Shown here one piece after another: positions 45,401-58,800 of a DNA stretch of 64,000 nucleotides (position 1 is the stretch's first letter; each line of letters starts with the position of its first letter). Source of the DNA: Enoplolaimus lenunculus (taxonomy: Eukaryota > Nematoda > Enoplea > Enoplida > Thoracostomopsidae); the NCBI GenBank assembly GCA_030248215.1, contig JASANG010004020.1, positions 124,001 to 188,000 of the forward strand. Reading direction: 5' to 3'. Below the pieces are notes generated by a model, which saw nothing but the letters and a program-made list of their open reading frames with translations, was not told where the DNA came from and did not search any database. The position numbers were made by a program, and so were the translations under genes.

Positions 45401-48400
45401 AATGGTGATTATTTCTGTTTTGAAAATGAAACATTTGTTATAACAGCGATAATTGATTCAACAGCCCACCCATGCAACTGCTGTGTTTAATTGCTCAAGC
45501 ACTGTTGTTGTTAGCAGGATTTGAAATGTGTTGTATTTACGTGTATGTTTTAATTTATGCCATGCGATATGGGTTTGGAAAAATTAAAATACTTTAATAA
45601 ATAAAGTTTGCCTTTAAAACAACATTTAAACGAATGTGTTCATCTCAAAAGATGTCAATTTTGTTACATTAGACGACTGACTGACTGACTGTACGTTGAA
45701 ATTTTGTTGTTAACTACAACCAACGGCATATTTTATCAATTTTGACCCGGTCGGAAATGAAATACACATTTGATGATAGTAAAGGCATATAACGGGATGT
45801 ATGTATTTACACAATGTTAACAGCCTAAATATTTAATGAAAAATACCATCCTGGTATTTTAGATTTTTAATCGTTTAACGATGCTGTTGTTAGGTGTAGC
45901 ATATAATTAACATCACCGAGGTTTTTCAATTATATAATTCCTGTAAAGTTCATATTCCGTACGTACCTTTGCAAGCTGTATCATGTAGCAAAGTCTTGTT
46001 TCTATAGCATTATTTTACATCAAAATAGTATTTGTTGTTGTGTGTGGTCTGTAGGCGTAAAAACGTTTTTCAATCCAATTTAAGTATTTTCAACTTTTCT
46101 ATAACAAACAGTTGAAACTTGCGTTGACGTTGATTTTCAAATGATTGCATCTGATTTGCACAATGTCACATCCCAATCAGGATTGCATTCACAATTGTTA
46201 TTCAACCTATGGATATATGTGTAAACCACAAGACGCCATATACATACATATAATATGTGTGAAATATAAAGCACATGGAATGCGTTGTTTGACTATTATC
46301 CATCCAGCTTAAACAGAGAATCCTGTAGGCAAAGTCTGCTACTCTGTATTATTATTATTATGCTCCTGGTTTTGCTGTTGCTATCGCGATCTCGTTTCTG
46401 TCTCTAATCACAATCCATTCTTATGCTGCGTATTTGACTGTTGTTCAGTATGGCATGGCATATAACCGTAGTGTTCTCTATTCTGGAGAGACAGGATCCC
46501 GTTCGTGCTTTGTGCCTTTACTATTTGCCGTATGTTTAGCTCTGATGCTGCTGCTTCTATATATAAGTAGGTAACCGACTCAAAGGGATATATTTTGTTG
46601 TATATTTTGCTTGCTGCCGCGTGGCAGATGTTTCTGATTACATACGTCCCAAGCAAAGACTAAAATGCCACATGCCATACGGCGCCTCTATCGATTTCTT
46701 GTTGAGTTTTGTGTCATACGACGAGAGAATGTGCGCTTTATGAAAACGCGAATAATATTTTCTTTACTTCACTGGGTGGTGGCATGACTTGGTCACCGTT
46801 AATTTTCTCTTTGTTTCGGTTAATGTTCGTTTTCAATTTGTGATCTGATAGCAATATTAGCTAATATATAACGCAGTCTCTCTTGAATTGAGTAATTTCT
46901 CATCGTTTGTTTGCGTAGAAATTGTTATTTACACGAACAAATCTAAAGTTTGTTGCCATCCTAATTCACAGGTTTAACCGGTTCTTCCAGGAAAGGCCGT
47001 AGAATATTTTCGATTTTGGTTTCACTTCTGTCATTGTTGGGTGTGTTTCTATTAAATATTCCGAGCTCAAAATATGGACATGGACGTTTTTAACATTAAA
47101 ATTGTTCTTTTGCGCAAAACGAAAACATTTCAGTACATCAGAGTTTAAGTTGTCAAAGATGTCTGCGTAAAAATTGCTAATTTTTCATTTACAAATTAGT
47201 CAAAAATCAATAAATTTATAGCAAATGGACTGTTTTGAACATATATAAATTCGATCTACTGGTAGCCTATTAACAAACAGTGTGAGACTAAATGCCACCT
47301 CAGTCATGGATACAGGAACGTCGTTTTATAGGATTGAAAGTTGTCCTTATTTTTGGTAAAGCTGAATTTTATTTCCAAGACCATTTGTGAAATGGGCCAA
47401 TGTTATGCTAAAGGCTGTCTCATTCTCTCGGGACAGCAATGTACCAGTAGTACACATAACAAATATAATTGGAACAGTGGCGACAATTCGGACAGTGGGA
47501 GCATTGGACACAGCTGAGGCAGTGGATACTGTTGGGACAGCGGCCACTGGTGGCACAATGGGGATATTTGGGAGCATTTAAACTCAAATATGAATGTAAC
47601 TAAATCTTTGCTAGGCTTCGGCTTTAATCATCGCTTCGTCCATGCGCCGAAACTTAGGCATAGGCTCAGGAATATCTTATGCTACTGTTGCGACACTGTT
47701 CAATACATTGGCTCAAATTTTTTAAATAACAAACGAAATGTTTAATTTTTGGACCAGAATTGAAAAGTATTTTTTCAAAATATAAATTAATTCAGATTTC
47801 ATGCTTTTCATCCACGATATTCCTTGACTTATACTATATTCGTGATACATATATGCACTTTACTTTTCCCCACCACAAGGGAAAACTCCCTCCACATAGA
47901 AATATTTTTTCTCATTGACGGGGGTCTGCTACTGCCTGACACTTCGCAAGTTCAGGAAGCGTAATCAGGATAAAGGGCAGCTGCCATCCAAGCTTTCATA
48001 CTGAGCGATTCATTATTGGAGCACTTATAATTCTAACAAAGTACTTTGAAGCTGTATTTTGACGGTCTAACAAGAGAGTCGGTTAGTGCGAAGACTTGCG
48101 GGGCGCTAGACCCTATCCTGCGTAGAGTCAGCGTTCCTTGAAACTGAGGGTCAGGGGGGCTGCCCCCCTTTGAAAGAAAAGTAAAAAAAGTGCCCATACT
48201 ACACCGCATACTCAGAACATATACATATATATAAATTTATATGTAAGTGTGTATGTATATGTATATATACGTAAATAATATAATATATACATTTGGCTGT
48301 GCATAGGTGGACACAAGTGCGTGTATGTGTGCACTCTCGGATTATGGCTGTCCCGGAACAATCGAACGGCCTTTATGGTAACATGGGCCAAAGGATGTAT

Positions 48401-48600
48401 AAAAAGGCGTTTTAATTATTTGATGTCACTAAAATAAATCGACACTTGTACATTTCCGTTACATAAGCATAGGCCAAAGTCTAAGGTATTTAAAATCTGA
48501 ACATTTTGAAAACTGTTGTTGGAAAGTGTATATGAGCGAACAAACCTGATGATCTTAGTAGTATAATTTTAGTTGGTTGGTTGAGTATAAGTAACGTGTT
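42460..48600. other. Gene-poor 6-kb stretch
   Basis: No exon I can support. It contains short CT and GT runs (about 42917-42940 and 43087-43110), a degenerate TTAGGC-like tract (43729-43800), a run of imperfect GGACAGTGG-like repeats (47470-47570), and a second TTAGGC-like fragment (47615-47700). ORFs up to 116 codons show no family features. Unlike the flanks it is poor in MITEs, so it may be regulatory or hold unrecognised noncoding transcripts. Confidence 0.35.
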
Positions 48601-48611
48601 TACCACATATT

Positions 48612-48913
48612 GGCTGGGTTTCTGAAACCCTACTGAAGTACGACTTAGTACTTAACTACGAAGCGTACTTAAGTTAATACTTGAGTCGCTGACTAAATTT
48701 GGTATATTACGAGTTATCAGTTCAAGCATATAAAGTTTGGTGTAAATGAAAATGTGGCCTTATGCTGTCTTTTCAATATAAAGCAAAAGTATTACTCTCT
48801 TGTTATGACAATGGCTCACATTGACGGATTATTTGTTTTTGTTCAAAAAGTAAAGTATTTACTCAAGTCAGCGACTTTACTAATTACTTAAGTATGATTT
48901 CAGAAATCCAGCC
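48612..48913. mobile_element. MITE with GGCTGGGTTTC ends
   Basis: The inverted ends are GGCTGGGTTTCTGAAA and TTTCAGAAATCCAGCC. The palindromy extends outward for six more bases (CATATT/AATATG). Internal motifs AAGTACTTAACTACG and ACTTAAGTATG recur near both ends. Relative of 1350-1627. Confidence 0.75.
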
Positions 48914-50214
48914 AATATGAAGCAATTTGGGACAGGGTTAGATTTCTTCCTCCTGTATGGAATGTAATAACGATGCTAAAGTTATGATTCTATTTTTATG
49001 GAAACTGATTGCAAATTTAAAAATGTTATTATTTTATTTTGCAAATTTACACAGTAAGAAAATGATTATTGCTTGCATTTTTGTTTATTAATTTTTGGTT
49101 AAGATAACCTTGGTTCAGTTTACACTTTCAGTTCGAAGGCTAACAAAGGAGTTTAGAATTTCAGTATTGGAAAAGGTTACATTTTAAACCAAACAGTTAA
49201 GACATATGTATTATACGTACAATGAATGGAAGAGGTCAAAAATTTGTGTTTACGCCACGATTGGATATTTTGTAGGTCATATAGAAATGTATCACACAGT
49301 TTTAGCAGTTGGTGCGTATTTATTCTGTGGAGTCGGGAGCATTGCAATATTTGCCCCCATAAAAGTCTGCTCCATCAACATATTTATTATAGTGCGCACA
49401 TTCAGTGACTGCGTTTGCTATTGGGATAAACCCATATTTGTATACTTGTGTTGTATTCAGTGTCACCGATATACGAACACTTTCCCTGTAAAATGTCTGC
49501 TGCTGTGTCTCCGCTTCGTTCCCTCCCTCCCTCCCTCACTCAAAGGTCTCCAACTCACGAATACGAAATAGCAAGCAAACGGTTTTTAAAACCCACAGAT
49601 CAACAGCGACTGCAGTCATCGTTTTGTGTATAACGTATGTTGTTGTACGCTCACATTCCCTGGCAAAAGTTTGTCTTACTTGTATTTTGCCCCATCGATG
49701 TTCCACAACAAATTTTGTTGTACATTTTCGCAAGTCGCATTCGGCTCTGTCTATGCGTTTCAACCTGAGCTTCCTGTCTATTTATACCGAGTCGTATGGG
49801 ATATAATGATTGCTGGTTTGCTTGCTTGCTGTATATACACAATGGCTTTGGATGTGTTCACCACGGAATATGCATTTTTACGCACAATATTGCTTGTTGG
49901 CTTGCAGTGCCAGGAGCCTTTAGAAGATGCAGCGGATTGTTGTAGCACATTTATTACTCAGTGTGTGTGTAGTTTTGTTTTGCGTTGTATACGTATAGTT
50001 ATGGCTTTAGAGGGAGGTACTTGCAATTTGTAGAAAATATGTTACCAGTCTGCGCATGGACTTTGAAATTTAAATTATAATTCAACCATTTAAATTCATT
50101 CCATCAACTGGGTCAGTGGTCGGCAACCTTTCTCAACATTTATTCGCACTACAACTGTCTGAATAAATCCCATTCGAATTAGTTATGATCACGAAAAATA
50201 ACCTCTGCTAAAGC
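48914..50214. other. Stretch without a supported gene
   Basis: The ORFs at 49206-49571 and 49626-50033 are Cys-rich and hydrophobic but have no recognisable domain and overlap each other on both strands. I do not call them genes. Confidence 0.35.
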
Positions 50215-50490
50215 CCTCCTATTCGCACGTGTAAGTGTTTGCTGCGAGAACTTGGAGCTGCGAATTTGAACACAGGACTTGCATTTTTTAATCAACCAAT
50301 GAGAAAACGGCTGCGGTAAATTCAGTGAACTTCCATGGTTATCTACACATGTGAACAAATTTCCTATCTATGATTTTTAATGAATTATTTGAAGCTGCAA
50401 GGTCTTAAAACGGGATTTTCAAAACTTCCAACTGCAAGTTGCAGCTTCAAGTTCTCGCAGCAAACAACTTGCACGTGTGAATAGGGTTTA
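50215..50490. mobile_element. MITE of the CACGTG family, internally deleted
   Basis: It begins CCTATTCGCACGTGTAAG and ends CTTGCACGTGTGAATAGGG. It is much shorter than the 26714-27470 copy but keeps the subterminal GCAGCTTCAAGTTCTCGCAG region. Confidence 0.65.
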
Positions 50491-50810
50491 ATCGAAAAAA
50501 CGGCTTTTAATAGCGGCCTTTTTAAAATTCATGAAGTTAAGGCACTCTTTATGTTGTCGCTAAATTGTTTTATATTAGCGAGGACGAATTTAGTAGAAAC
50601 GGTAACAGTTGTTGCTAATCATCATTTCAGAAAAGTTATATTTGGAGAATAACTACTTCGAGAGCGAAGCGAGCGTGAAACTATTAGTAAATTTTGATAT
50701 TAAGTCACAGTAACCGATTAAAAATTTATTAGGTGCCACTCCCACTGGTAAGCAAGTTTATAAAACTACACTTCATATGGAATCTGGTGCACTTTTATGT
50801 TTCTTGGTCG

Positions 50811-51202
50811 TAGGGAGCAACGGGAATTCCGATTCAAAACGAGTTCCCATTTCGGTTCCGTTTGCACAATCAATCAGAATCGAAATTCGGACTTTTTAAT
50901 TTTAGGCCTACATGTTGTGATATGTTGTATAACAATTCTGCGTCATTCATCTATTAAATTGTTTTCGATAAGTTAACTTATCAATAATTGATTGTAGTTT
51001 AGCTTTACTGAGGCAAAAAATGATTACCAACTTGTTTATTCGACATTTTTGAGAATTTTTGCCAGTCAACAGACAACCTAAACTAATATTATACTTGTAA
51101 CTACAAATTATCCGTATACTCACATACTTTGTAGTTCCGATTCCGCTTCCGATTCAAGTTCCGGTATAAATTTGACACAGTCCAGTTCCGGTTTGCATTC
51201 TG
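50811..51202. mobile_element. hAT-like MITE, family 2, inverted copy
   Basis: It begins TAGGGAGCAACGGGAATTCC and ends CCGGTTTGCATTCTG, with 8-bp flanks CTTGGTCG and CTTGTTCG (7 of 8 match). The central GATAAGTTAACTTATC palindrome and the neighbouring AATTGATTGTAGTTTAGC also occur, inverted, in 5047-5503. Confidence 0.7.
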
Positions 51203-52212
51203 CTTGTTCGCACTACTGCGAATTATATCTCAGGTTGCGGACACTGCAATAGGTCACATCTTGCGAAAACCCAAAAAAAGTACGGTTTTTCATGTCCTCC
51301 ACCCACGAATAATGTTGGATTCAGAGAGCTCGCGAGCGATAAATAAAACGCAAATTTTCGAAGGACAAAAGTAAATATTCTCCAAGTCCATTTGGTCATA
51401 AATAACTTTCCGATGATGGAAGCGAGTGCTCCGCCCCAATTTGGATCCATTCCTGCCTTTATTGCAGTTATAGGAAGAACGTAAATATCGCCACGAGCGA
51501 CGATTTTGAGGTGTTTAAACGACCAACTCTACAGATTTGAGTACAGTAACGTGAACTGGCTAAAGGACTGTTTATGTAAATTTAAAAATATCGAACAGAA
51601 TTCAAAATTTGTAACGTGGACCTTAAATTGAAGTTGAAGGAATTTTTGCTAGCGAAGCGAAGGAAAGGCTTTACACAGTTTTACGTTCAGTACAGTTTGG
51701 TGTGTGTCGAGTGGAATAAACGGTCAAAACAGAAGAGACACAATTGTGATTTTTGTATTAAATCCCAAAACATAATTTTGGTTTGCTTTCATTCGCGTCT
51801 GAATTCGATGCCCACAATTGCCTAAGGACCGCGAATGCCCTTTAGATTAAAATGTAATGAAATTTCATGAGCCAAGCGAGCCAGACATCACCCGTGTTTT
51901 TGTATTCAAACTCTTGAAAGCGGCCATTTTTGTTCGAGTCGAATTTGTAAAATTGATTTTGTTGACATCACAAGTGGAATAAGTTCAACCATTTGTTTTA
52001 CCGCTTGTGAATTGTCTAAACGGCTGATGACATGTCATCCCAACACATTGCTGTAGGTTATCCATCATACTATGTTACACTTTGAAACTGAGTATAAACG
52101 CGTTGTACTGCAAGCGCATTGATGGTGGAATGGGCATTAAATATCGCCTCGTGATATTTAATGTATCCGGTTAGCATCATACCAAAATCTGACTGTTTTT
52201 ATTTTTAAGCCC
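51203..52212. other. Intergenic stretch upstream of ZF-D
   Basis: No gene recognised. Small ORFs on both strands lack family resemblance. Confidence 0.3.
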
Positions 52213-52706
52213 TGTTCACACATACAAGTGTCCACAGCCAAAATTTCCACATTACAACTTATATTTGCAAGTTCAGTCGCAAAACAGTTTCGAAGTTGTC
52301 GCAGCTGCAAATAATTCAGTGGAATTTATGTTATTAAATTTAATTCGCACGGTGAACGCAGTTGCCAATCGATTCAATTTATTGTCCCTGTATTTGGATT
52401 GGTCAACTTGAAACCTGCTACTTACCCATTGCTAAAATTCAATGCTCTTGAATTGATGAGACAATCTTGAATTATTATATAATTCGAATATCAAAATGTT
52501 TTGATATTTCACAGTCAACAGCAATGATCTTTTACCCAATTTTGCATCAATGAAATATTCATCAAAAATTGGAGAGTTTAAACCGTTTTTATTTCAAAAA
52601 AAGTTCGGATGCTGCCTTCTTCATGCGTGAATGTTTCTTGCACATTTTACTCGAGCAAATTGCAGCTGCGTGCGTTCGCTGCAAAAACTTGCAAGTATGA
52701 ATAGGG
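52213..52706. mobile_element. MITE of the CACGTG family, next to ZF-D
   Basis: It begins AGCCCTGTTCACACATACAAG and ends CTTGCAAGTATGAATAGGGC. The interior aligns with the outer parts of 26714-27470. It ends about 95 bases before the ZF-D start codon, so it may form part of the promoter region. Confidence 0.6.
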
Positions 52707-52764
52707 CTGTAGCGTCAATTACGCTTTAATTCATAATTTCATGTTTTAGGAACTGTTACCAAAG

Positions 52765-52772
52765 TATAAAAG
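52765..52772 (+). promoter_or_regulatory. Possible TATA box of ZF-D
   Basis: TATAAAAG lies 36 bases upstream of the ATG at 52801. If used, the 5' UTR would be only a few bases, so this is tentative. Confidence 0.25.
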
Positions 52773-52800
52773 CTGATGTTAAATTAAGCATAAATTCGGA

Positions 52801-55800
52801 ATGGTTACATCAGATGACGCTGTTGTTAACGACTCAGTAGTGTCGACAACATCTACTACTACAACAACAACAACGATTACTACGACTAGAATGACAATAT
52901 CAACAACAACAGCAGAAACACCAACAACACAACAGACGGACTTACAGGATGAAAATGGTTGCAGTAATTCAAATAATACCGTCGCCGATAGCAATAACAG
53001 ATCAGATTATAGCAATAATCGCGAATTAAATAATATTGGCTGTGAAAAATGCTCAGAAATCCGCGCTGAAGTCAGTGGCCTTCGTACATTTTTAACGCAA
53101 TGGTTCAGACTTTTGTTGGATAAATTTGACGCCCATGATCGCCGTGTTGAAATGATGCTAAAAGGTTTATTGGCAAATCCAAGTTTGTCCACAGCAGCAT
53201 TACAAAACGCAGCGAAAACTGAGTTGAAGAAAACTACAGACAATGACGAACAAGCAATTGACCATGTGAACCGATTGTTGCTTGGTCGAAATCGTAGCAA
53301 ACCAAATCATCAAATTAGCAAAACAGTTATGATAAATGATAATAATGATGATGATGATGATGAGATGAACAAATTAGGAATCATGAATTACTCTTCTGCA
53401 GACGATGTTCTCGAATCTGTTGCTTCGATTAATCAAACGAAATCCAGTTGGCATAAAACACAAAACGAGATTATTGAAACGCAAAATTGGCTGCCAGGCG
53501 TTGATCATAACATCAGTCAAACAGATAAACCAGCATCACAGAGTGGAGATGGAAACCAAAATGATGTTTTGTTAGCCAATTATCAAAATTTGTCGTGTTC
53601 TATTGATACAAAACTACAGTCTGTTGACGAAGCGAACGGAAATCAAGCAAAAGACACAGTCAAATTTATATCGCCATTCCAGACACAGGTTGATTCTGAT
53701 AGCGTCAAACCAGTACTGGGTATGTTTGTTCTCTCTCTCCTTTCAAAATGTTCCATTTTTAATTTGCTCACATAGAAAGACTTGTGCTATCAGCACAGTT
53801 TATGAGTTGGCATTTATTGAAATGGTTGTCAAGTTTTTTATTTAAATTTTTCAATAAAATTTTCAATTTCACAATTTTACTCAATTGAATTTATCGTTTG
53901 TTATGGGTGGAACAGGGTGCAAAGCGGAACCGGATTATACCGGAATCAGAATCGGGATCGGAAAAACAAATTTATACCGGAATTGGAATCAGAAGTGGTT
54001 TTGAATCGGAGTTCAAATGGGAATCGGAATTCCGATTGCACCGTGGAGTGGAGGATGTTTTAGACCGTTGTTGTTGTTGTTGGTCAACTATGAATTTATC
54101 TCGTTTTGTTATGATTAGTTTTTTGTTAATAAATGGTTTACACTAAGCGCCTTGTTCAAATTAACCCTGCTAATCTTTAATGCAACTCTACTTGTATCGG
54201 CAACTCATATCAGTTTTTCACAACGGTAACACGTTCTGGCTTCGTTTGGCGTCATTCAGCACCAGGGTGCAACTCGCCGTGTTTTCACCTCCGGTTCCGG
54301 TAAATTTTTAACGAAATTAAAAATTCCGGTATTAAAATTTGGTGGGTGGAAATTAAGATATTTCACTAAAAAAGAGGATAAAAATTAAATAGATTTCAAT
54401 AATACAGCAGGAAAAGTGAATATTTGTCTCCAACCACGGTTAGTTCACCAATAATATTGCAAAAAAGAACATTAAAATGAATTTTTAAGTGACATGTATT
54501 TTTCGTTTTCCGGTTCCCGTTCCGGCAAATTGTAATTCTTCACCCTGTCCAGCACCCCGTTCGCAGAGTATACAATTCGTGGCGTGATATCGTTCAGCAC
54601 CACAAACCAATTTATGAATTATTTTTTGACTGCTGTTCTGCTTGGTGAAGTACTGCGCCACATGTGATGTGTTTAGTTCCTCTCGAATGTCTTTTAAGTT
54701 GTGTATTTCTAGCGTCGTCAGACAGAAATCGCTCATGCAATATTGACTTGGCGAAAAATACTGTAAAATCTGGGCAACATTTAACTCAACTGCCATCCGT
54801 TTCTGATTGTACACAATCAAATGTCATTGCAAACAGCTCTGAAATAAACAGTAACAACAATGATAATAATAATAATAATAATAATAATAGTAATAATCAA
54901 AAATTGTTAGATTCAACTGAACAACTGTTTCAAAATGGATCATTTTTGGCCGCTGAATCATCTTGCAAGAGACCTCGAATAGACGAATCTGTTAGTAAAT
55001 GTGTTGATTTTGAGTCAAATTTAAATCAATCAACAGACACTGCCCAAATGTTATCTGGATCTGCAGTAGATTCTAAATTTAGTTGGAAGCAAAACCAAAA
55101 CACAGTCAGTCAATTGTTGTCTGGACAACAACTGTTCCAAACTTCAAGTCGAACCAATCGTAATAATTCACAAAAGAGATCTCATGGACGGCCGATTAGC
55201 AAAACTTTTATTGTGAAAAGTCAGAATTGTACAGCGAACGATGATTCGACAACGCTGTTGAATAAATTGCTTATGCATAGTCACCTGTTGACCAATAACA
55301 ACAAATTAAACACTCCTGACAACAACTCTGATGGCGATCCAGTTAGACGTTTTTGGTCAAATGGTGATTGTCATTCAAATGTGATTGGCGCATCTGAATC
55401 AGTAACGAGTAATAAAGGAAACAACGAATCACAGTTCAGCGATGTTTTACGATCGTTGTTGGCAACTGAATGGATCAAATCCTCACAAAACAGTTTGTGT
55501 TTTCAGCGGAATCAGAGTGCAACAGAACACAGAGCCAGCAACGTTTCCAGTTTAGTTCGAAATACGGAATCAAAAAAATCCAAACGCATTTCTGGTGGCG
55601 GCGGTGGCAGTTTTAGAAGCAGTACACAGTCAAACAGACGAAGTATTGCAAGATTGGACATTGAAGAATTGCCTGCAAATGAGCGACTTTTAGCCCAACA
55701 TTTGGCTGCTGCATGGTCCCGGCCAGACGACAATAGCACAAGAGTACCAGAGCTTACATCGTTGAGTAATGAACAGCTTCAGTTGTTACTTTCTGGTGGA

Positions 55801-58800
55801 CAGGATGGTCAATTTCCATCGGATACCAATGGGGCATCTCAATCGCTTTTTGTCAATGGAGATATTATTTATCAGATTCCTGAATTATGCGCTTCTCCAA
55901 CCAGCGCTGCAAAAGCGGTTAGTTTATAGCAAATCAAATGAGGTCAATTTGTCATTTTAGTTTCATTTCAAATGTTCATTACTTTTATTGTTGTAATATT
56001 TGAGTAATTTTGCAAAATTGTTGAAATATTGAAAATGTGTTTGAAATTCAACGTCTCGTTTGTAGTTGTTATTTATAAGTCGCGCGCTTTGCTTGATTGA
56101 AAACATTAATTCGACCACTGGAATTTAATCGTATCTGCCGCGTCCGGTTTGACCCAAAATTCTATGCCTACAATGGCACTAATATTTGTTGTGCGGCGTG
56201 CACCGTCTGTCAACATACGATATGTCGTATGTGAATATACGTAGCGATAAATAGGGATGTCATGGGGATAGGGATTCCTATGGGGTGCCCAGTGGCTTGT
56301 ATTCAGTTACCCGGATCCTCACACCCGCCACGGGATTAAAAATGTAACATACATACTTTGTTGACGGATGCATCTCCAGGTTGGGTCGGATAACAGGATA
56401 ACACATGATTCATAGGACTGTGCTACAGTTTTTTATCTGCAAGACTAACATTTCATGCTGCCCTTCCAACGTTTTCGAACAAAACTGGCAGTTGCAAGTT
56501 GTAGCTGTAAGTTGTTTCTGTCAAAAAATTGCACATGAAAATTACAGCTGCGAGTTCTCGTTGCAGAAACTTGACCGATTGCATGATGATTAGCCTCGCT
56601 TCAAGGAATCAAGGTACAAGCAAAAAATGTCAAATAACAATTGACAAAGCTAAGCGTCATTAATCATTGGTCATAAAGACTTTGGCCATGCGTATTTAAT
56701 GTTTAAAGATACTCAGTACATTTGTATCACAACCTACATAACGTCCGCCACGTCCGGAATTAGGCGGGGATCACGACGGGAATCCTTGGCGGAAATCCTC
56801 ATGGTGATCCGCACTAGAATTTTCCGCGGGGTGGGATGAGGCTGAAAATTATTACCCCATGGCATCCCTGGATATAAATTAGTGAAATGTAACATTTGCT
56901 ATCGCTAAGAGTCGATGATCGCTTTAATACAGAGTATGCAATTTGCCTTTTTCGCATCGACATTGATTGTATTATGACGAGTTGTGTACCTCTTGGGTGA
57001 AACGATTATACACAAAACGAATCAACCATACCATTTTACATTTGATGTGTACAGTTGAAAACATCAGTAAACTTTACCCGGCCAAAAATGGGGGGAAGAC
57101 TTGAAACAACTCGAGTGTTGGAAACATTCCATGTATTGCAGAATATGAACAACTGCATACTTTGATTTAAGTTGTCAACGTGAGTTGCTGTACATAACAC
57201 AGTTGTTATTATTAAGCAATTTTGTTCGCGTAAATGAACAATGGCTGTCTGTAATGTTTGCATTACCATTTCAGGCTGCACTTAAACGTGAAAATGTTTG
57301 GTCGAGATATGTATCAGATGACAATACATGTCTTATTTGTAATGCTACATTCACAATTCGAACGAATGCAAAACGTCATGTAAAATTGCACATTGTCGGT
57401 AAACCCTTGGTCTGTCCACAATGCGATCAACGATTTGCTCGTAAACATTCCCTTGAAGAACACATTCGTAAATCACACGGATGCACCGCAACCATGTCAA
57501 CAATTAACAATGCAACCAATTGCCATACAGTATCCTACACAAATGGACCAACTGTTCCACCAATGCTGAATACTGTACCGTCTAGAAATAATGAAATTGT
57601 CTCTGTAGGCAACGAACAATCAATAAATCGGTCGACGATTTTGAACAAAAAAATTCACAACACAGAAACCAATCAGTGCAATAATACAGGCAGAAAATCG
57701 GTATTTTGTGACAATTTTCATTTCGTTCCGAAACAAGAACCGACTCAAGACGCGTATGATAATGATGAAGTAAAATTATTTGAAAATCAAGACCAAATGA
57801 ACAATAATTGGCGATTAACAACCAGTAACGAGATGAATTCAAGCGGTTTTGAACTGGGTTCGACGCAATGTCAATCGAATCCAACTCAGACTGCGCCACA
57901 ATGTTCTCTATTGTCAAATGATGATAATTCGCCACAAAATTGGTCATCGTTGTTTGCTGATTTGTCAATGTTTACAACCAACGCTGTAAATGAAACGTCA
58001 ACTTGGTCCAGCAACGGCAGTCTGGCAACTGGTTTAATTGTTGATTCAGGTCGCAAAGCGGATGATAAATTATTGTCTCCATCAATTGACGACGCTGTTC
58101 GACCAAAATCACAGGCGTCTAACGCAACCTCGTCAAGTGGCGGCGGAGGTGGTAATGGTTGTGGCAGCATTTCGTTGAAAAAGAAACGCAAAACACCGGT
58201 ACGTCGTCTGTTGTAGCAGTTTTTACGCGATTTATATTTCTGATGCAAAATGTGATGCTGAATGAGAAAAAACTAAAATATTTGAGGCTGTGTATGGTGA
58301 TTTATGTGAATGATAAATATGGCAATTATGCGTTCGCCAGATTCGGACAGTATTTTTTCTATTCAAACAACGCAATATTGTATCCTTTGTGTTGTTTGTT
58401 GGCAAGTCAACAGTGCAATAAACAAATATGTGAATTTGAATTTTTAGATGCCATGTCGATTTTCGTCAGAATATGGCAAATACATATCGTTGGATAACAT
58501 GTGCCTTTTTTGCGATAAAAAGTTTACTGAACGTGGCAATGCGTTGCGTCATGTTAAATTGCATATGAATGGACGTCAACATGTATGTCGGGAATGTGGA
58601 AAAGCATTTGGACGCAAAGATGTTATGGAAACACACTTAAAAGGCGTTCATGGTATGACAGATCCAGAAGCCATTAGTGCTGCAAGTGCAACACAAATTG
58701 ATTTATTTGCTGCCAAGAATATGGGCATTGGTAATACTCTTGTCAGTGATGGAATGTCTCTTGATCAAGCAGTTGGAAAATCACCAAACATGTTTAGAGT

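Noticed and set aside
49206-50033. Protein genes at 49206-49571 and 49626-50033
   Set aside because: The ORFs overlap others on both strands, are Cys-rich and hydrophobic without a domain, and lack splice or family support.
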